This document shows positions 1 through 8,390 of a DNA stretch of 64,000 bases, piece after piece. Position numbers and translations under genes: made by a program. Source of the DNA: Betaproteobacteria bacterium (GTDB taxonomy: Bacteria > Pseudomonadota > Gammaproteobacteria > Burkholderiales > Eutrophovitaceae). The stretch spans positions 3,037,123-3,101,122 of the forward strand of contig CP070643.1 in the NCBI GenBank assembly GCA_020354125.1. The letters run 5' to 3'. The stretch's first letter is position 1, and each line of letters starts with the position of its first letter. Below the pieces are notes generated by a model. That model did no database searches. It saw only the letters and a program-made list of their open reading frames with translations, and was not told where the DNA came from.

Positions 1-144
1 TTTAGTTTCGGAGTTGTGGAAATGATCAATAAAGTCGGTGTTATTGGTGCGGGATTGATGGGGTCGGAGATCGCTCTGGTATTTGCGCTGGCCGGCAAAG
101 ATGTGCTTCTCATCGTCTTCTCCTCTCGGTTAACGATGAGCTAG
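1..144 (+). pseudogene. Duplicated 5' fragment of 3-hydroxyacyl-CoA dehydrogenase
   Basis: Bases 1-112 match 9511-9622 at 111 of 112 positions (C to G at base 100, His27 to Asp). The copy includes the same GGAG ribosome-binding site and the ATG at 22. Thirty codons of the NAD-binding N-terminus, including the GxGxxG loop (GAGLMG), are kept; the frame then runs into unrelated sequence and stops at 142-144. It is a dead fragment of the gene that is complete at 9532-10392. The repeat may extend left of the window. It marks the left edge of the accessory island. Confidence 0.9.
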
Positions 145-182
145 ATCTCTCTCTTATTCAAACACTCTTTTCTGTCCAACTA

Positions 183-746
183 GTGGTGACGCCGAACACC
201 TATCGGAAAGTGATCGGCTGGGGTTGGTTCTATTTTTCCACCGTGCTTGATGATTACTCGCGCTTCATTCTGGCTTGGCGCTTATGCACCGGTATGGCGG
301 CCAGTGACGTCTCAGACACGCTTGAAGATGCCCTGGCCTTCGCCGACATCGAGCCGGTCAAAGTAAAGTATCGGCCGCGACTGCTCAGCGACAACGGGCC
401 TTCGTACGTGTCCAGCGAACTGGCCGATTGGCTTGAGCAGCAGAACATGACTCATACCCGCGGCCAGCCGTATCACCCGATGACCCAAGGCAAGATCGAG
501 CGCTGGCATCGTTCGATGAAAAACGAGGTATTGCTGGAAAACTATTACTTGCCGGGCCAACTCGAATCGGCCATCGATCACTTTGCGGACTACTACCATG
601 CGCGTTATCACGAGAGTCTGAACAATCTGACACCGGCCGATGTGTACTACGGCCGCGGCACGAAGGTCCTGAACATGAGGCGCAAAATCAAACAACGAAC
701 CCTCGAGAAGCGTCGTCGATTACGCTACCAACAAAAGGCTGCTTGA
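183..746 (+). pseudogene. IS3-family transposase OrfB, N-terminally truncated
   Basis: The frame encodes the DDE integrase (rve) core of an IS3-family transposase. Visible landmarks are the first Asp in STVLDDYSRF, the second Asp in RLLSDNGPSY, the catalytic Glu in QGKIERWHRS and the family-typical tail motif YHESLNNLTPADVYYGRG. The N-terminal helix-turn-helix part of OrfB and all of OrfA are missing: upstream of about position 183 the sequence no longer resembles a transposase. The GTG at 183 is only the first possible start in the frame. The element is probably immobile. The left junction abuts the duplicated dehydrogenase fragment. Confidence 0.9.
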
Positions 747-819
747 ATGACAATCCAAATGAGCCAGATACTCTCTTAAATCGGAGCGCCCTTTGTCCGA
801 AATGTTTTGACGACGTACA
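747..819 (+). mobile_element. Probable right end of the IS3-family element
   Basis: After the transposase stop there is a short non-coding tail ending in TTTTGACGACGTACA (about 805-819). This resembles the CA-ending terminal repeats of IS3-family elements of this subgroup. The matching left terminal repeat is not visible because the left part of the element is lost. The exact boundary is an inference. Confidence 0.45.
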
Positions 820-966
820 GCATGAGCTTATTTGACCTAGCGCAAAGGGGGATGGCCAAGGATCGTGGAAGCTACTTGTCATGGCGCGTCAAATCGTCGG
901 CGCGTTGAGTACAGCCGAAGAAAAATCTAAAGCTCATACTTCGCCGAATTGCAGAAAGCGGGAGGA

Positions 967-1716
967 ATGATAAACAAGATTTGCTTCACTAAGTTGTCAG
1001 GGATCGTCCCAGCGTTGGTCGCGCTAATAGTAGCGGGCTGTGGCGGCGGTGGTGGTGGTCCCCCGCCTCCAACAGGGCCAGTCACATCAACATTATCCTT
1101 CCCATTGCTATCAGCGGACACGACACAGACCGCAAATGGGTTCAGTTTCACTCTTAATGCGAATGGCGATGGCTCGGTTCTCGCCAACGGAGATTGCACG
1201 GGCACTATCAATGGGACGCAGGGGCCTGCGAAAACGGCGACGACTTTTGAAGGCGCACCAGCACTTTCAGCCACACGTGTCACAACAATAAACTTCACAA
1301 ATTGCTTTGAAGACGATGTACCTGCGACCATTGCCCAAACGTCAATCCTGTACTACACGACTACGTATAGCCCGTTGGGATATCAAATTACAGGCAGTGA
1401 ATACGCGGTCTTCACGTCAGGCCCGGCCATTCCGACTACAGTAATGGTCGGCGATGCGGGTGTTATTGGTAGTGAGACAATATACACAGACAGCACGAAG
1501 ACAGTAATCGTTGGGAGTCAAGACATGAGTTTTGTCGTTGAGCCAGACACCGCTAATACTGCAATCATAAATATAAGTTTTAAACTGTACAATGCAGCGT
1601 CGGTATTGGAGTTCACCGAACAAGACCGATATCGAATCACAAGCGCGGGTGCCTTGACGTTGATATCAATTGACCTTCAGCGCGTCAGCCCACCATTACA
1701 CATCGTCTTCAAATAA
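967..1716 (+). CDS. Putative lipoprotein of unknown function
   Basis: The protein of about 249 residues starts with a short basic N-terminus, a hydrophobic segment and a lipobox (IVAGC), then a Gly run and Pro-rich linker, which predicts export and lipid anchoring. The mature part is Thr/Ser/Asn-rich and looks beta-rich, but no known domain is recognisable. Two starts are possible: ATG 967 lies directly against a GGAGGA, with unusually short spacing, while a TTG at 949 adds six residues and has no good ribosome-binding site. Both give the same lipoprotein signal. Its low-GC coding style suggests foreign origin. It is followed by a G5/C5 hairpin at about 1729-1744. Confidence 0.65.
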   Translation: MINKICFTKLSGIVPALVALIVAGCGGGGGGPPPPTGPVTSTLSFPLLSADTTQTANGFSFTLNANGDGSVLANGDCTGTINGTQGPAKTATTFEGAPALSATRVTTINFTNCFEDDVPATIAQTSILYYTTTYSPLGYQITGSEYAVFTSGPAIPTTVMVGDAGVIGSETIYTDSTKTVIVGSQDMSFVVEPDTANTAIINISFKLYNAASVLEFTEQDRYRITSAGALTLISIDLQRVSPPLHIVFK

Positions 1717-1799
1717 GCATCATGGTCACGGGGGTGATAACCCCCTTCCAGTTCGTCTTCGACCTGGCCGGCTTTCATTGCTTGAAATGCGGCGCAGGG

Positions 1800-1830
1800 G
1801 ACAAAACAAAACCCCGCTGAAGCGGGGTTC
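1800..1830 (-). terminator. Rho-independent terminator of the 1851-2315 gene
   Basis: An 8-bp perfect stem (AACCCCGC / GCGGGGTT, 1810-1829) with a TGAA loop is followed on the minus strand by TTTGTTTTGTCC. It sits 21 bases past the stop of the minus-strand gene. The sequence is nearly repeated at 2531-2559. Confidence 0.85.
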
Positions 1831-1850
1831 TGCACTGCAATCGCGAAAAA

Positions 1851-2315
1851 TTAGCGCTTGCAGTTTCCGCCCCAGATTCCGGCTCCAACTTTCCCATCCT
1901 GGATGGTTCCCTGCCACCAACCTGAATTACCCATTCGTTTGGCGAAAGCTCCTGTCGCTGTCGTAATTTTCCATGTGCCACGTTCTGCGCCAGGCTCCAG
2001 AGACCCTTCGTCCACCTGAACATCCCCTTGGGAATTTCTTCTTGCACACGCGAATACCGTTCGACTTGTTCCATCGGCCATAGTCAGAGTGTAACCTGTG
2101 CACGTTCCAGCCACCATTTCCTCAATTTCGTTCCAGTAAGCGCTAGACAGCGATGACCAAGCCGTCAGGGTTACGCCGTTGCCGAGGTCGTGCGTGTCGG
2201 CCACGTTACCGACGGTAGTCCAAGTTCCAGAACAATTGTCGGAAAACGCTGTTCCGCTCATCGCTAAACAAATAACGAACAACAGACCCTGCAATGCTCT
2301 GTTGAATCTACGCAT
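1851..2315 (-). CDS. Small secreted protein of unknown function
   Basis: The predicted protein of 154 residues begins at an ATG with a GAGGAGG ribosome-binding site six bases upstream. Residues 1-23 form a Sec signal peptide ending near GTAFS. The mature protein has four Cys (DNCSG, AGTCTG, FACAR, GGNCKR), so two disulfides are plausible, and a Gly/Trp-rich C-terminal half (GTWKITTATG, WWQGTIQDGK). I do not recognise a family; the pattern resembles small periplasmic beta-barrel proteins. A strong terminator follows. Confidence 0.7.
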   Translation of the reverse strand: MRRFNRALQGLLFVICLAMSGTAFSDNCSGTWTTVGNVADTHDLGNGVTLTAWSSLSSAYWNEIEEMVAGTCTGYTLTMADGTSRTVFACARRNSQGDVQVDEGSLEPGAERGTWKITTATGAFAKRMGNSGWWQGTIQDGKVGAGIWGGNCKR

Positions 2316-2530
2316 GATGCCCTCCTCATTAAAGTTATTAGTTCTCTGTCGATGGGTTTTGAAGAAACCCACCGCGCAGATCATTGTGGGACGGCGGGCA
2401 TGACACGGCAATATTGTTGTGACAAAGTAGAGAAGATGGGCGGGACCAACGAGGTTTCGCCTTCCCAGCCTGGGCATCGGCGTCGCGGCCAGACAAGCCG
2501 GCGATGACAGACTCAGCATACTTCGTGGTG

Positions 2531-2560
2531 GATAAAACAAAACCCCGCCGAAGCGGGGTC
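2531..2560 (-). terminator. Orphan minus-strand terminator, near copy of 1800-1830
   Basis: A 7-bp stem (ACCCCGC / GCGGGGT, 2542-2559) with a CGAA loop is followed on the minus strand by TTTGTTTTATC. Sequence and context nearly repeat the terminator at 1800-1830. There is no convincing minus-strand gene feeding into it, so it may be left over from a deleted or duplicated gene. Confidence 0.7.
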
Positions 2561-2678
2561 ATGTAGGGGATCAAGCAGCGGAGAGGATTAGAAATTTCAG
2601 ACACGGAGGCTGAAGCGGTAGAAGTCATACCGTGGATTGCCTGTAAGCGAGGTTGATAGAGCAAAGGAGATACCCACG

Positions 2679-3041
2679 ATGACAACCGTAGATCGCTCTT
2701 CTGATAACACGTGGGAGAAAGCCAGGGCGGTGAGTACCATTCTGGCTACAGTAGTGATCCCATTAGCGATTGCGTTAAGTGGACACTGGTACGGCCAATT
2801 GCAGAAGGACAAAGAACTCCAGCTAAAGTACATCGAGTTATCTCTCAAGATTCTTTCTGATGAGCCTACGGATACAAATCAAGCAGTGCGTGGGTGGGCG
2901 ATTGACACGATCAATCAATACGCGGAAATCAAGATCGACTCCGATACAAGGGAACAGTTACTAAGAGAGCAACTTCGCTCCATGGAACAAATTGTTCAGA
3001 CTATAAGCGAAGTAGCGAACACTGTGAGCGCGAGTCAATAG
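2679..3041 (+). CDS. Small single-pass membrane protein, unknown function
   Basis: The protein of 120 residues starts at ATG 2679, chosen because AAAGGAG lies nine bases upstream. Residues about 15-32 form one transmembrane helix (ILATVVIPLAIALSGHWY). The remainder is charged and helical (QLQKDKELQLKYIELSLKIL, then REQLLREQLRSMEQIVQTI), consistent with a cytoplasmic coiled-coil region. No family is recognised. It is followed 19 bases later by another small gene on the same strand. Confidence 0.65.
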   Translation: MTTVDRSSDNTWEKARAVSTILATVVIPLAIALSGHWYGQLQKDKELQLKYIELSLKILSDEPTDTNQAVRGWAIDTINQYAEIKIDSDTREQLLREQLRSMEQIVQTISEVANTVSASQ

Positions 3042-3060
3042 CCCAGAGGGTCCCGGCAAG

Positions 3061-3354
3061 ATGAATGCCGCAGCCTTCCTCGTGGCACTTAGGCGACGCG
3101 CTCGTGCCGTGTCTCCCGTTCCGGACCCGCTCTCAGGGGCGCGTCGCTTTCTCCGCGCGAGTGGGGGGACTGCCGAGGGCCGGGCTCTTCGCAAGGTGAT
3201 TGAAACGCCGGCTACTGGTGCCGGGGAATTCGATGAGTCTGAGATGTGGTTGTTCAGCGCCGAAACGCTAGAGCTTATCGCCGCATTAGCTGAAGCGCGG
3301 CTGCAGGGCCTCTACCAGGACGAGGACTTACAGAAGCCAAACAAAATTACTTAA
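3061..3354 (+). CDS. Hypothetical protein
   Basis: The frame encodes 97 residues with an Arg/Ala-rich N-terminus and an acidic helical C-terminal half (GEFDESEMWLF, AETLELIAALAEARLQGLY). The ribosome-binding site before ATG 3061 is weak, and the N-terminal composition could partly reflect GC-rich non-coding sequence. It lies between two more credible same-strand genes with short gaps, which favours a real gene. No known domain is visible. Confidence 0.45.
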   Translation: MNAAAFLVALRRRARAVSPVPDPLSGARRFLRASGGTAEGRALRKVIETPATGAGEFDESEMWLFSAETLELIAALAEARLQGLYQDEDLQKPNKIT

Positions 3355-3368
3355 AGGGTCAGGGTACC

Positions 3369-4265
3369 ATGACCGATTCAGCCCCCCAATCACCCTTGCG
3401 GGAGTGGTGGAACCAGACTCTCGGTGTCTGGCTGGACATCCCCAGATACTGGAAGGATCGACAAGCTCTCTTATTCTCGCCCGAACTCGCGCTTTGGAGA
3501 AACCGAGAGCAGCTCTCCAGTAGACCCCTTCGCTTTGCCTTGCAAAGTCTTCTTCTCGTTCCCGTTCTCTCTTCGATTCTCAGCTGGGGCATTACCCATT
3601 TTACTGAATTGCCGCCTGATACTTTGGATTGGATTGCTCAAACTCACCAGGTAGATCCGAACAAGGAAGTTGAACCGCTCTTCGGTATCTTTGACATAAA
3701 GGGCACGATGGATGAGCGCATGGCAATTATGCGACGACTCCACCATTTCACCGAGAGCCTCTATCCTATTGTATTAGGCATCTGCATTGTGGCCGGCGCC
3801 AGTCTCTTTCGCTGGCTCCTCCGCATCAGGCGGAAACAATTTCCAGCGGTTGGCGAATCCGATCGCATTTACCTGTATCTTATGGGCGCACATCTTTTCT
3901 TTCCCGTCACGATTTATGCTGCCACAATTTACGGCTCGGACCTTATGCTGCGCTTTATCATCGCCTCAGGTCGCCTATCTCCGGGCCACATCCTTATTGG
4001 TGACGGACTTAGACTTTTGCAATTCGTGGTATTTTGCTGGGGGTTGATCGCTTTGTGGCGCATGATCAACCCCATGACACAAGTCCTGGAACTTAAAAAT
4101 TACACCCAGCGCTGCACAGCGCAAGGCCGCCTGGCTGCTCGGCTGTGCTTGCTCGCCGTCGTATTGGTCACATTTATCGGAACAAGGCTACTCCAAGTCC
4201 TTTTGATAATCTTTTATCTTTTCTGGCTATCGTTAGAATCCCCCGTAGTAAGTTTGGCCGCTTAA
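3369..4265 (+). CDS. Polytopic membrane protein, unknown function
   Basis: The protein of 298 residues begins at ATG 3369. After a soluble Trp-rich N-terminus it shows about five hydrophobic segments: near residues 55-75 (FALQSLLLVPVLSSIL), 130-150 (LYPIVLGICIVAGASLF), 170-190, 215-235 (LLQFVVFCWGLIALW) and 262-292 (two adjacent). The layout resembles YIP1/DUF-type inner-membrane proteins, but no diagnostic motif is seen. It may form a unit with the two small genes upstream. Confidence 0.7.
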   Translation: MTDSAPQSPLREWWNQTLGVWLDIPRYWKDRQALLFSPELALWRNREQLSSRPLRFALQSLLLVPVLSSILSWGITHFTELPPDTLDWIAQTHQVDPNKEVEPLFGIFDIKGTMDERMAIMRRLHHFTESLYPIVLGICIVAGASLFRWLLRIRRKQFPAVGESDRIYLYLMGAHLFFPVTIYAATIYGSDLMLRFIIASGRLSPGHILIGDGLRLLQFVVFCWGLIALWRMINPMTQVLELKNYTQRCTAQGRLAARLCLLAVVLVTFIGTRLLQVLLIIFYLFWLSLESPVVSLAA

Positions 4266-4448
4266 TTAAGGTATGCGGCTACCGATTAGCGTCATTTGAA
4301 AAATGCCCTGCAAATCTTTGGTTGGAGACGCCATAGCGGCAAGGCGGAAACTCACTGTAAGCAGCACGAGTGCACCGAACACGATTTGCGACGCTTTCGA
4401 CGCCTCGAATCGCCATATTGGATTCTTCATAGGGCGCATACGCGACAT
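4266..4448 (-). CDS. Possible 60-residue membrane peptide
   Basis: A short minus-strand frame starts at an ATG preceded by GGAGGAGGGGGAATC, an unusually strong Shine-Dalgarno sequence. The product has a basic N-terminus and one hydrophobic stretch (residues about 20-40, SQIVFGALVLLTVSF). It converges tail to tail with the membrane-protein gene ending at 4265; the two stop codons are adjacent. There is no homology recognised, so the call rests on the ribosome-binding site and hydrophobic segment only. Confidence 0.45.
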   Translation of the reverse strand: MSRMRPMKNPIWRFEASKASQIVFGALVLLTVSFRLAAMASPTKDLQGIFQMTLIGSRIP

Positions 4449-4609
4449 GATTCCCCCTCCTCCGACCAGAATTTTTGTTTGGACAGGTCGTTACAGAAAA
4501 TCTACGCCTCTGGCGGATGAGGGGTCAACCCAATGGCATGGAGTTATTTGATCTAACGCAATGTTGGTGAGGCTGCCGACGGCACTGGCCCGAGGATGAT
4601 CGAGAGTTC

Positions 4610-4991
4610 CTAGTGATGGCCGCTATCTGGGCCATCGTAGATCGTTATCGGTGCTTGATCGTCAGAAACCAGAACATCGCTCATTTCAGCGAGCAATTCC
4701 GGATCACTGGCGATTAGCTGCTTTAATCTGGCGACCAGTGTTTCTCTGTCCACCGGTTCTGCGTCGTTTACGGTCAACTCACTTGCGGTGAGCTTGGAAT
4801 GCACATAAGGCGCTGCATGGTGCCCAGCTTCCAGTCATGTACGCGGATCGTTCTTCTCTTCCCGCATGACACTGATCATGTAATCAAGCGGCGTCATTCC
4901 AGATGCCTGAATGGCAGCTTGGGTCTCGATGGTCTTTCCGTTCTTGGCTCCCGGGGGGTCTTCCCGATCCTGGTCTTCGTCCGCCTCGCAT
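4610..4991 (-). pseudogene. Phage terminase-small-subunit-like gene, frameshifted and with a stop
   Basis: Read on the minus strand from an ATG at 4991, the frame gives MRGGRRPGSGRPPG, the typical Arg/Gly/Pro-rich start of phage terminase-small-subunit-like proteins. At the C6/G3 tract (about 4950-4956) the frame must shift to continue as AKNGKTIETQAAIQ, then MTPLDYMISVMREEKNDP, a family-typical motif. A TGA at 4835-4837 interrupts the same frame where Arg is expected, and it resumes as LEAGHHAAPYVHSKL to the end at 4610. One indel and one nonsense change make this a clear pseudogene of about 127 codons. Confidence 0.75.
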
Positions 4992-5192
4992 TAGATTTCC
5001 GTTGATAGTTAACCAAGGAATAAAGAATACCTCCTATATTCCGAAAAGTAACTATCTCGGGCGAATCAAAGCACCGTGATAAAAGGGACGGGATTGCCGG
5101 GGATTCCGCCAGACCCGCCAAGCGACGGTCATTGAGATTTTTCCAAGTTCGTCCCAATATGTCTTTTGTTGCGGAATTGGAACGCGTCGGTC

Positions 5193-5636
5193 ATGCCCAT
5201 GCCAAAAACAAAAGCACCGTCGGGGGCGATGTGTGACCTGCTGATTGCAGAGTACCAAGCGCGACTTGAACGCTATCGGCAACTCGCGGGGCATCAAAGC
5301 CAACTGCAGAATTGGGCGCTAGTGTTTTCGGGCGCATTATGGGGGTGGGTGTTATCGCATTCACCATCTGAGGTGTTGGTTGCAGCGTCTTGGATACCGT
5401 TCATAGCGAACATCTTCTTCTTCACCAAAACGCGCGTATTGAAGCGTATTGCTGAGAACATCTATTGCCGTCTGGACCAGATCGTGTGCGATGTCGGTTA
5501 TGACGATCCAGATTACGTTGAAAAATGGGTCGCCGAAGACTGGCGTACTTGGTCGAAGTGGTTTTGGAGGACGGTGTTGCTCCTGACGGGTGTGATGGCA
5601 ATCGGATATACGGTCCTGTTTTGTTGGCCAACATAA
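5193..5636 (+). CDS. Small membrane protein, unknown function
   Basis: The product is about 147 residues from ATG 5193. An ATG at 5229, behind GGGGG, and a TTG at 5166 are alternatives, and none has an ideal ribosome-binding site. An N-terminal amphipathic helix (EYQARLERYRQLAGHQSQ) is followed by two hydrophobic segments close together (WALVFSGALWGWVL and VLVAASWIPFIANIFFF), a soluble acidic stretch (CDVGYDDPDYVEKWVAEDW) and a last transmembrane helix (VLLLTGVMAIGYTVLF). The layout resembles small membrane proteins of accessory islands. No family is assigned. Confidence 0.6.
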   Translation: MPMPKTKAPSGAMCDLLIAEYQARLERYRQLAGHQSQLQNWALVFSGALWGWVLSHSPSEVLVAASWIPFIANIFFFTKTRVLKRIAENIYCRLDQIVCDVGYDDPDYVEKWVAEDWRTWSKWFWRTVLLLTGVMAIGYTVLFCWPT

Positions 5637-5810
5637 GGCCAATTGACGCCTTAATACTTCTCCCACCACGAGTTTGATCGTCCTAGCACCAACGGCCGTC
5701 TAAATGTACCAAGTAGACACCGTCTGGAAATTCATCGGAAATCAAAGAAGCGGCGTAAAACAGAGCGGCGTGCATACGTCCACGCCTCTACCTTCCATGG
5801 AGGTGTGCCC

Positions 5811-6113
5811 CTATGTGGTCTCCTCGGTTTTCTTTTCTTCTTCAGTCCGCTGAGCTTGCATTTTCTGCAATAGAGCGACTAAACCGGGTTCTTTCTTCTG
5901 CTCAACGACTGTCTGTTCGGGCCGACCCCAACCCCTGTCCAGTAACGCTTGAGCCGCGCTGGTTCTTGCCGTGGGCGCTGCGCCCTCGTCGCGCATCACT
6001 TTGACCAGCACGTTTACGGCTTCCTCAGTGTGCGTTCTCGCCAGTTCTCGGAGGTCACCGTAACCTTTGGGTCGTCCACCTGGGTTACCGCTTGTTCCCG
6101 GTTGCCATTTCAT
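5811..6113 (-). CDS. DUF5681 domain phage-type protein
   Basis: The predicted protein of 100 residues opens with WQPGTSGNPGGRPKGY, the hallmark of the DUF5681 domain found in phage and mobile-element proteins near terminase genes. The rest is helical (LARTHTEEAVNVLVKVM, SAAQALLDRGWGRPEQTV) with a charged tail. AGGTGA precedes the ATG at 6113 by four bases. With the terminase-like pseudogene at 4610-4991 on the same strand it points to prophage remains. Confidence 0.8.
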   Translation of the reverse strand: MKWQPGTSGNPGGRPKGYGDLRELARTHTEEAVNVLVKVMRDEGAAPTARTSAAQALLDRGWGRPEQTVVEQKKEPGLVALLQKMQAQRTEEEKKTEETT

Positions 6114-6306
6114 TACGTCACCTGATCAACGCGTGTCTTCACGAATCCTAACATACTGAGAAAATTCACAGTATTGGGTGAGGAGAGCAGATTCAACCCT
6201 TCTTAGTCTATCGGTAACTATCTAAAAAATATAACAATTTGTTCGAGAGTCGGAGTCTCAGGTGTGTGTGGTGAGGGCTTTGAAACCGTGAGCACCTTAA
6301 CTCCGA

Positions 6307-6525
6307 GTGGTGCACCCCAGGGTTCACCTGAAACGCGTGTTCGGCATCGACGTTGAGGCCTGCACGGCCTCCAGTCGAATACTGCACATCATCGCGTGCA
6401 TCGAAGACCCAGTGGTAATCAAGGCGATCCTCGCGCACCTGGCGGGCAAAGCGCGCCCGGTGCACGCACCACCGCGGCCACCGGGGCGGGGCGCCGCCTG
6501 CCTCGGGTTGAGGCGTTTGACTTAA
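6307..6525 (+). pseudogene. IS91-family transposase C-terminal remnant
   Basis: The frame encodes LKRVFGIDVEAC and IIACIEDPVVIKAILAHL, which match the C-terminal end of IS91-family (Y1 rolling-circle) transposases, where the first motif normally leads into a zinc-finger-like CxxCG. Here the second Cys-Gly pair is replaced (EACTASSRIL), and everything upstream of about 6300 is lost. The sequence from 6526 to about 6755 has the look of the non-coding end of the same element. It ends exactly where the fhs fragment begins. Confidence 0.7.
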
Positions 6526-6755
6526 CGTCAACTGTTCAACCGCATTTTCCGCTGATGCCATGGGCATGATGCCCGGGCAGGGGATGGGCTGGGCCGATGG
6601 CTGCGCGAGGCGCGGCAGCAGCGCTAAAGAAGCGCGCAGTGCGAGGTGACAAGGGCGAAATAGCCCGGCTTTGCGCCGCGCGATCAACCTTTCCTGCGTC
6701 CGCCGGGAACTGGAACCGGGATAGATTGAGAACCCCGTTTATATTTCCTATAACT

Positions 6756-6972
6756 CCCTTCGCCGGCAGGCGTCGGCGAAACAGCCGTAACGAGCACGAG
6801 CTTGCCGTCTTTCTTCCTTGCCGTTGGCCTTGATGAAATCGGCCGAGATTTTGGCCTTGTCATGGCCATAAGGAATTAACGCCTCGTCCGGAATGCCAAG
6901 CTTCTTGCCAATCTTCGCGATTGGCAGCAGCTTCGCAGCCTGCGCAATCTCGATGTCACTTTTTACTGCCAC
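6756..6972 (-). pseudogene. fhs: Formate-tetrahydrofolate ligase fragment, frameshifted
   Basis: The minus strand from the ATG at 6972 encodes [18 protein letters not shown] and [18 protein letters not shown], the N-terminus of formate-tetrahydrofolate ligase. After ANGK a one-base shift near 6822-6828 is needed to continue as [20 protein letters not shown], just before the ATP-binding GKTT. The homology stops at 6756, at the IS91-derived sequence. About 72 of roughly 555 codons remain, so the gene is dead. It probably was cut by IS91 activity. Confidence 0.85.
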
Positions 6973-7044
6973 AGTTTGTCCCCGGCGTTTGTTGTTGTCG
7001 GGAATTATCGCGCGATAGACGGGTGATTCTAGCCGAAAGGCGAA

Positions 7045-8253
7045 TCAGGGGACATCGACGATCTGGTGGATAGTCCCGCCGCCGTATGACACCACGTAGA
7101 GCTCACCGTTTGAATCCCGGGCGAACGTAGAGATCGAAAACGCCGTGTCCTCGAATTCGACCGGGGCCGTGGTGGGCTGTTCATCGAAGCGCACGCCGAA
7201 CAGTCGCCCGTCGATAAAGTCGCCAAAGACATACCAACCGTCAAGATCGGGAATCGCCGTGCCACGATAGACGTATCCGCCGGTCACTGAAGCGCTACCG
7301 ACGTTCGCATACTCGGTCACGGGTTCCTCGAAGTTCGTGGCACAGCCGGTCGGCGGGTCAAAGCAGTGTGCACCCTCACGCACTCGCCAACCGTAATTGC
7401 CGCCGAGTACGACACGGTCGACTTCTTCCCAGAGGTTCTGGCCGACGTCGCCGGTCCAGAGCTCACCCGTCATGCTGTCGAAACTGATGCGCCAGGGATT
7501 CCTGAAGCCCCAGGCGTAGATCTCGGCGCAGGAACCGCCACCGAACCCCTGTACACACATGGCGCTGCCGGCAAACGGGTTGTCCACCGGAATTTCGTAT
7601 GGTGCATTGCCGTCGACGTCGATGCGAATGATCGTGCCCATCAGGTTGGCTGTGTTTTGCCCGTTGTTGTTCGGGTCGTTAGCGCTGCCGCCGTCACCGA
7701 ATGAAGCGTACAGCATGCCGTTTGGACCGAATTCGAGATCGCCGCCGTTGTGATTGTTGAAGTCCTGGAAAACCGTCAGCAGCACCTCCTCGCTCCCAGC
7801 CTGCAGGGTATTGCCGCCATCGATGCTCGAGTATCGCGCCACCACTGACGTCAACGGAGCCCCGGGAGCCGTGTAGGACACATAGGCCTCGGGCGTTGCC
7901 GGCCAGTTCGGGTGAAACGCCAGGCCGAGAAGCCCGGACTCGAAAAAGCTCGAGTCGACCGAGGCCGAGATATCGAGAAACACTGAGGTGGAATTGGCGT
8001 TCGGATTGTTCGCGAACGTCACAATTTGTCCGCCCTGCAACACGACGAACCAGCGCGTCGAGTCGCCCGGCGCCTGTTTCATCGACACAGGCTTTGCGAG
8101 ACCGGGCAGCTGTGTGAATACCTGCTGGGTCGTGATGCTCGGCGCCGCGGCCGAAGGCGGTGGCGGAGAAATGACCGGGTCGCCTCCGCCGCCACAGGAA
8201 GCCGCGAGGATTCCGAAAACCAGCAAAATGAAATTACGCACACGCATCGCCAT
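7045..8253 (-). CDS. PQQ-type glucose/sorbosone dehydrogenase lipoprotein
   Basis: The protein of about 402 residues is a six-bladed beta-propeller of the glucose/sorbosone dehydrogenase (soluble PQQ sugar dehydrogenase) family, expected to oxidise aldoses outside the cytoplasm. Family motifs include ESGLLGLAFHPNW, NNHNGGDLEFGPNGMLYAS, GFRNPWRISFD, GDVGQNLWEEVD and GGNYGWR. A signal sequence ends in a lipobox (ILAASC), with a Gly/Pro linker after it. I chose the ATG at 8253 because GGGGAG lies eight bases upstream; ATGs at 8259 and 8280 are alternatives. No PQQ synthesis genes are in view. It is the only large intact enzyme gene in the island. Confidence 0.85.
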   Translation of the reverse strand: MAMRVRNFILLVFGILAASCGGGGDPVISPPPPSAAAPSITTQQVFTQLPGLAKPVSMKQAPGDSTRWFVVLQGGQIVTFANNPNANSTSVFLDISASVDSSFFESGLLGLAFHPNWPATPEAYVSYTAPGAPLTSVVARYSSIDGGNTLQAGSEEVLLTVFQDFNNHNGGDLEFGPNGMLYASFGDGGSANDPNNNGQNTANLMGTIIRIDVDGNAPYEIPVDNPFAGSAMCVQGFGGGSCAEIYAWGFRNPWRISFDSMTGELWTGDVGQNLWEEVDRVVLGGNYGWRVREGAHCFDPPTGCATNFEEPVTEYANVGSASVTGGYVYRGTAIPDLDGWYVFGDFIDGRLFGVRFDEQPTTAPVEFEDTAFSISTFARDSNGELYVVSYGGGTIHQIVDVP

Positions 8254-8390
8254 GTTCATGACTCCCCTACCGCAGCCCAAGACTCCACAGAATAAATGGT
8301 GTCAAGTGGCGTGTCACGATGTCTCCAATCGCCGACTCTGACCCAATATCCGGGCACCGGACGCGCAAACCCGTACCTGTGTCACGCATC

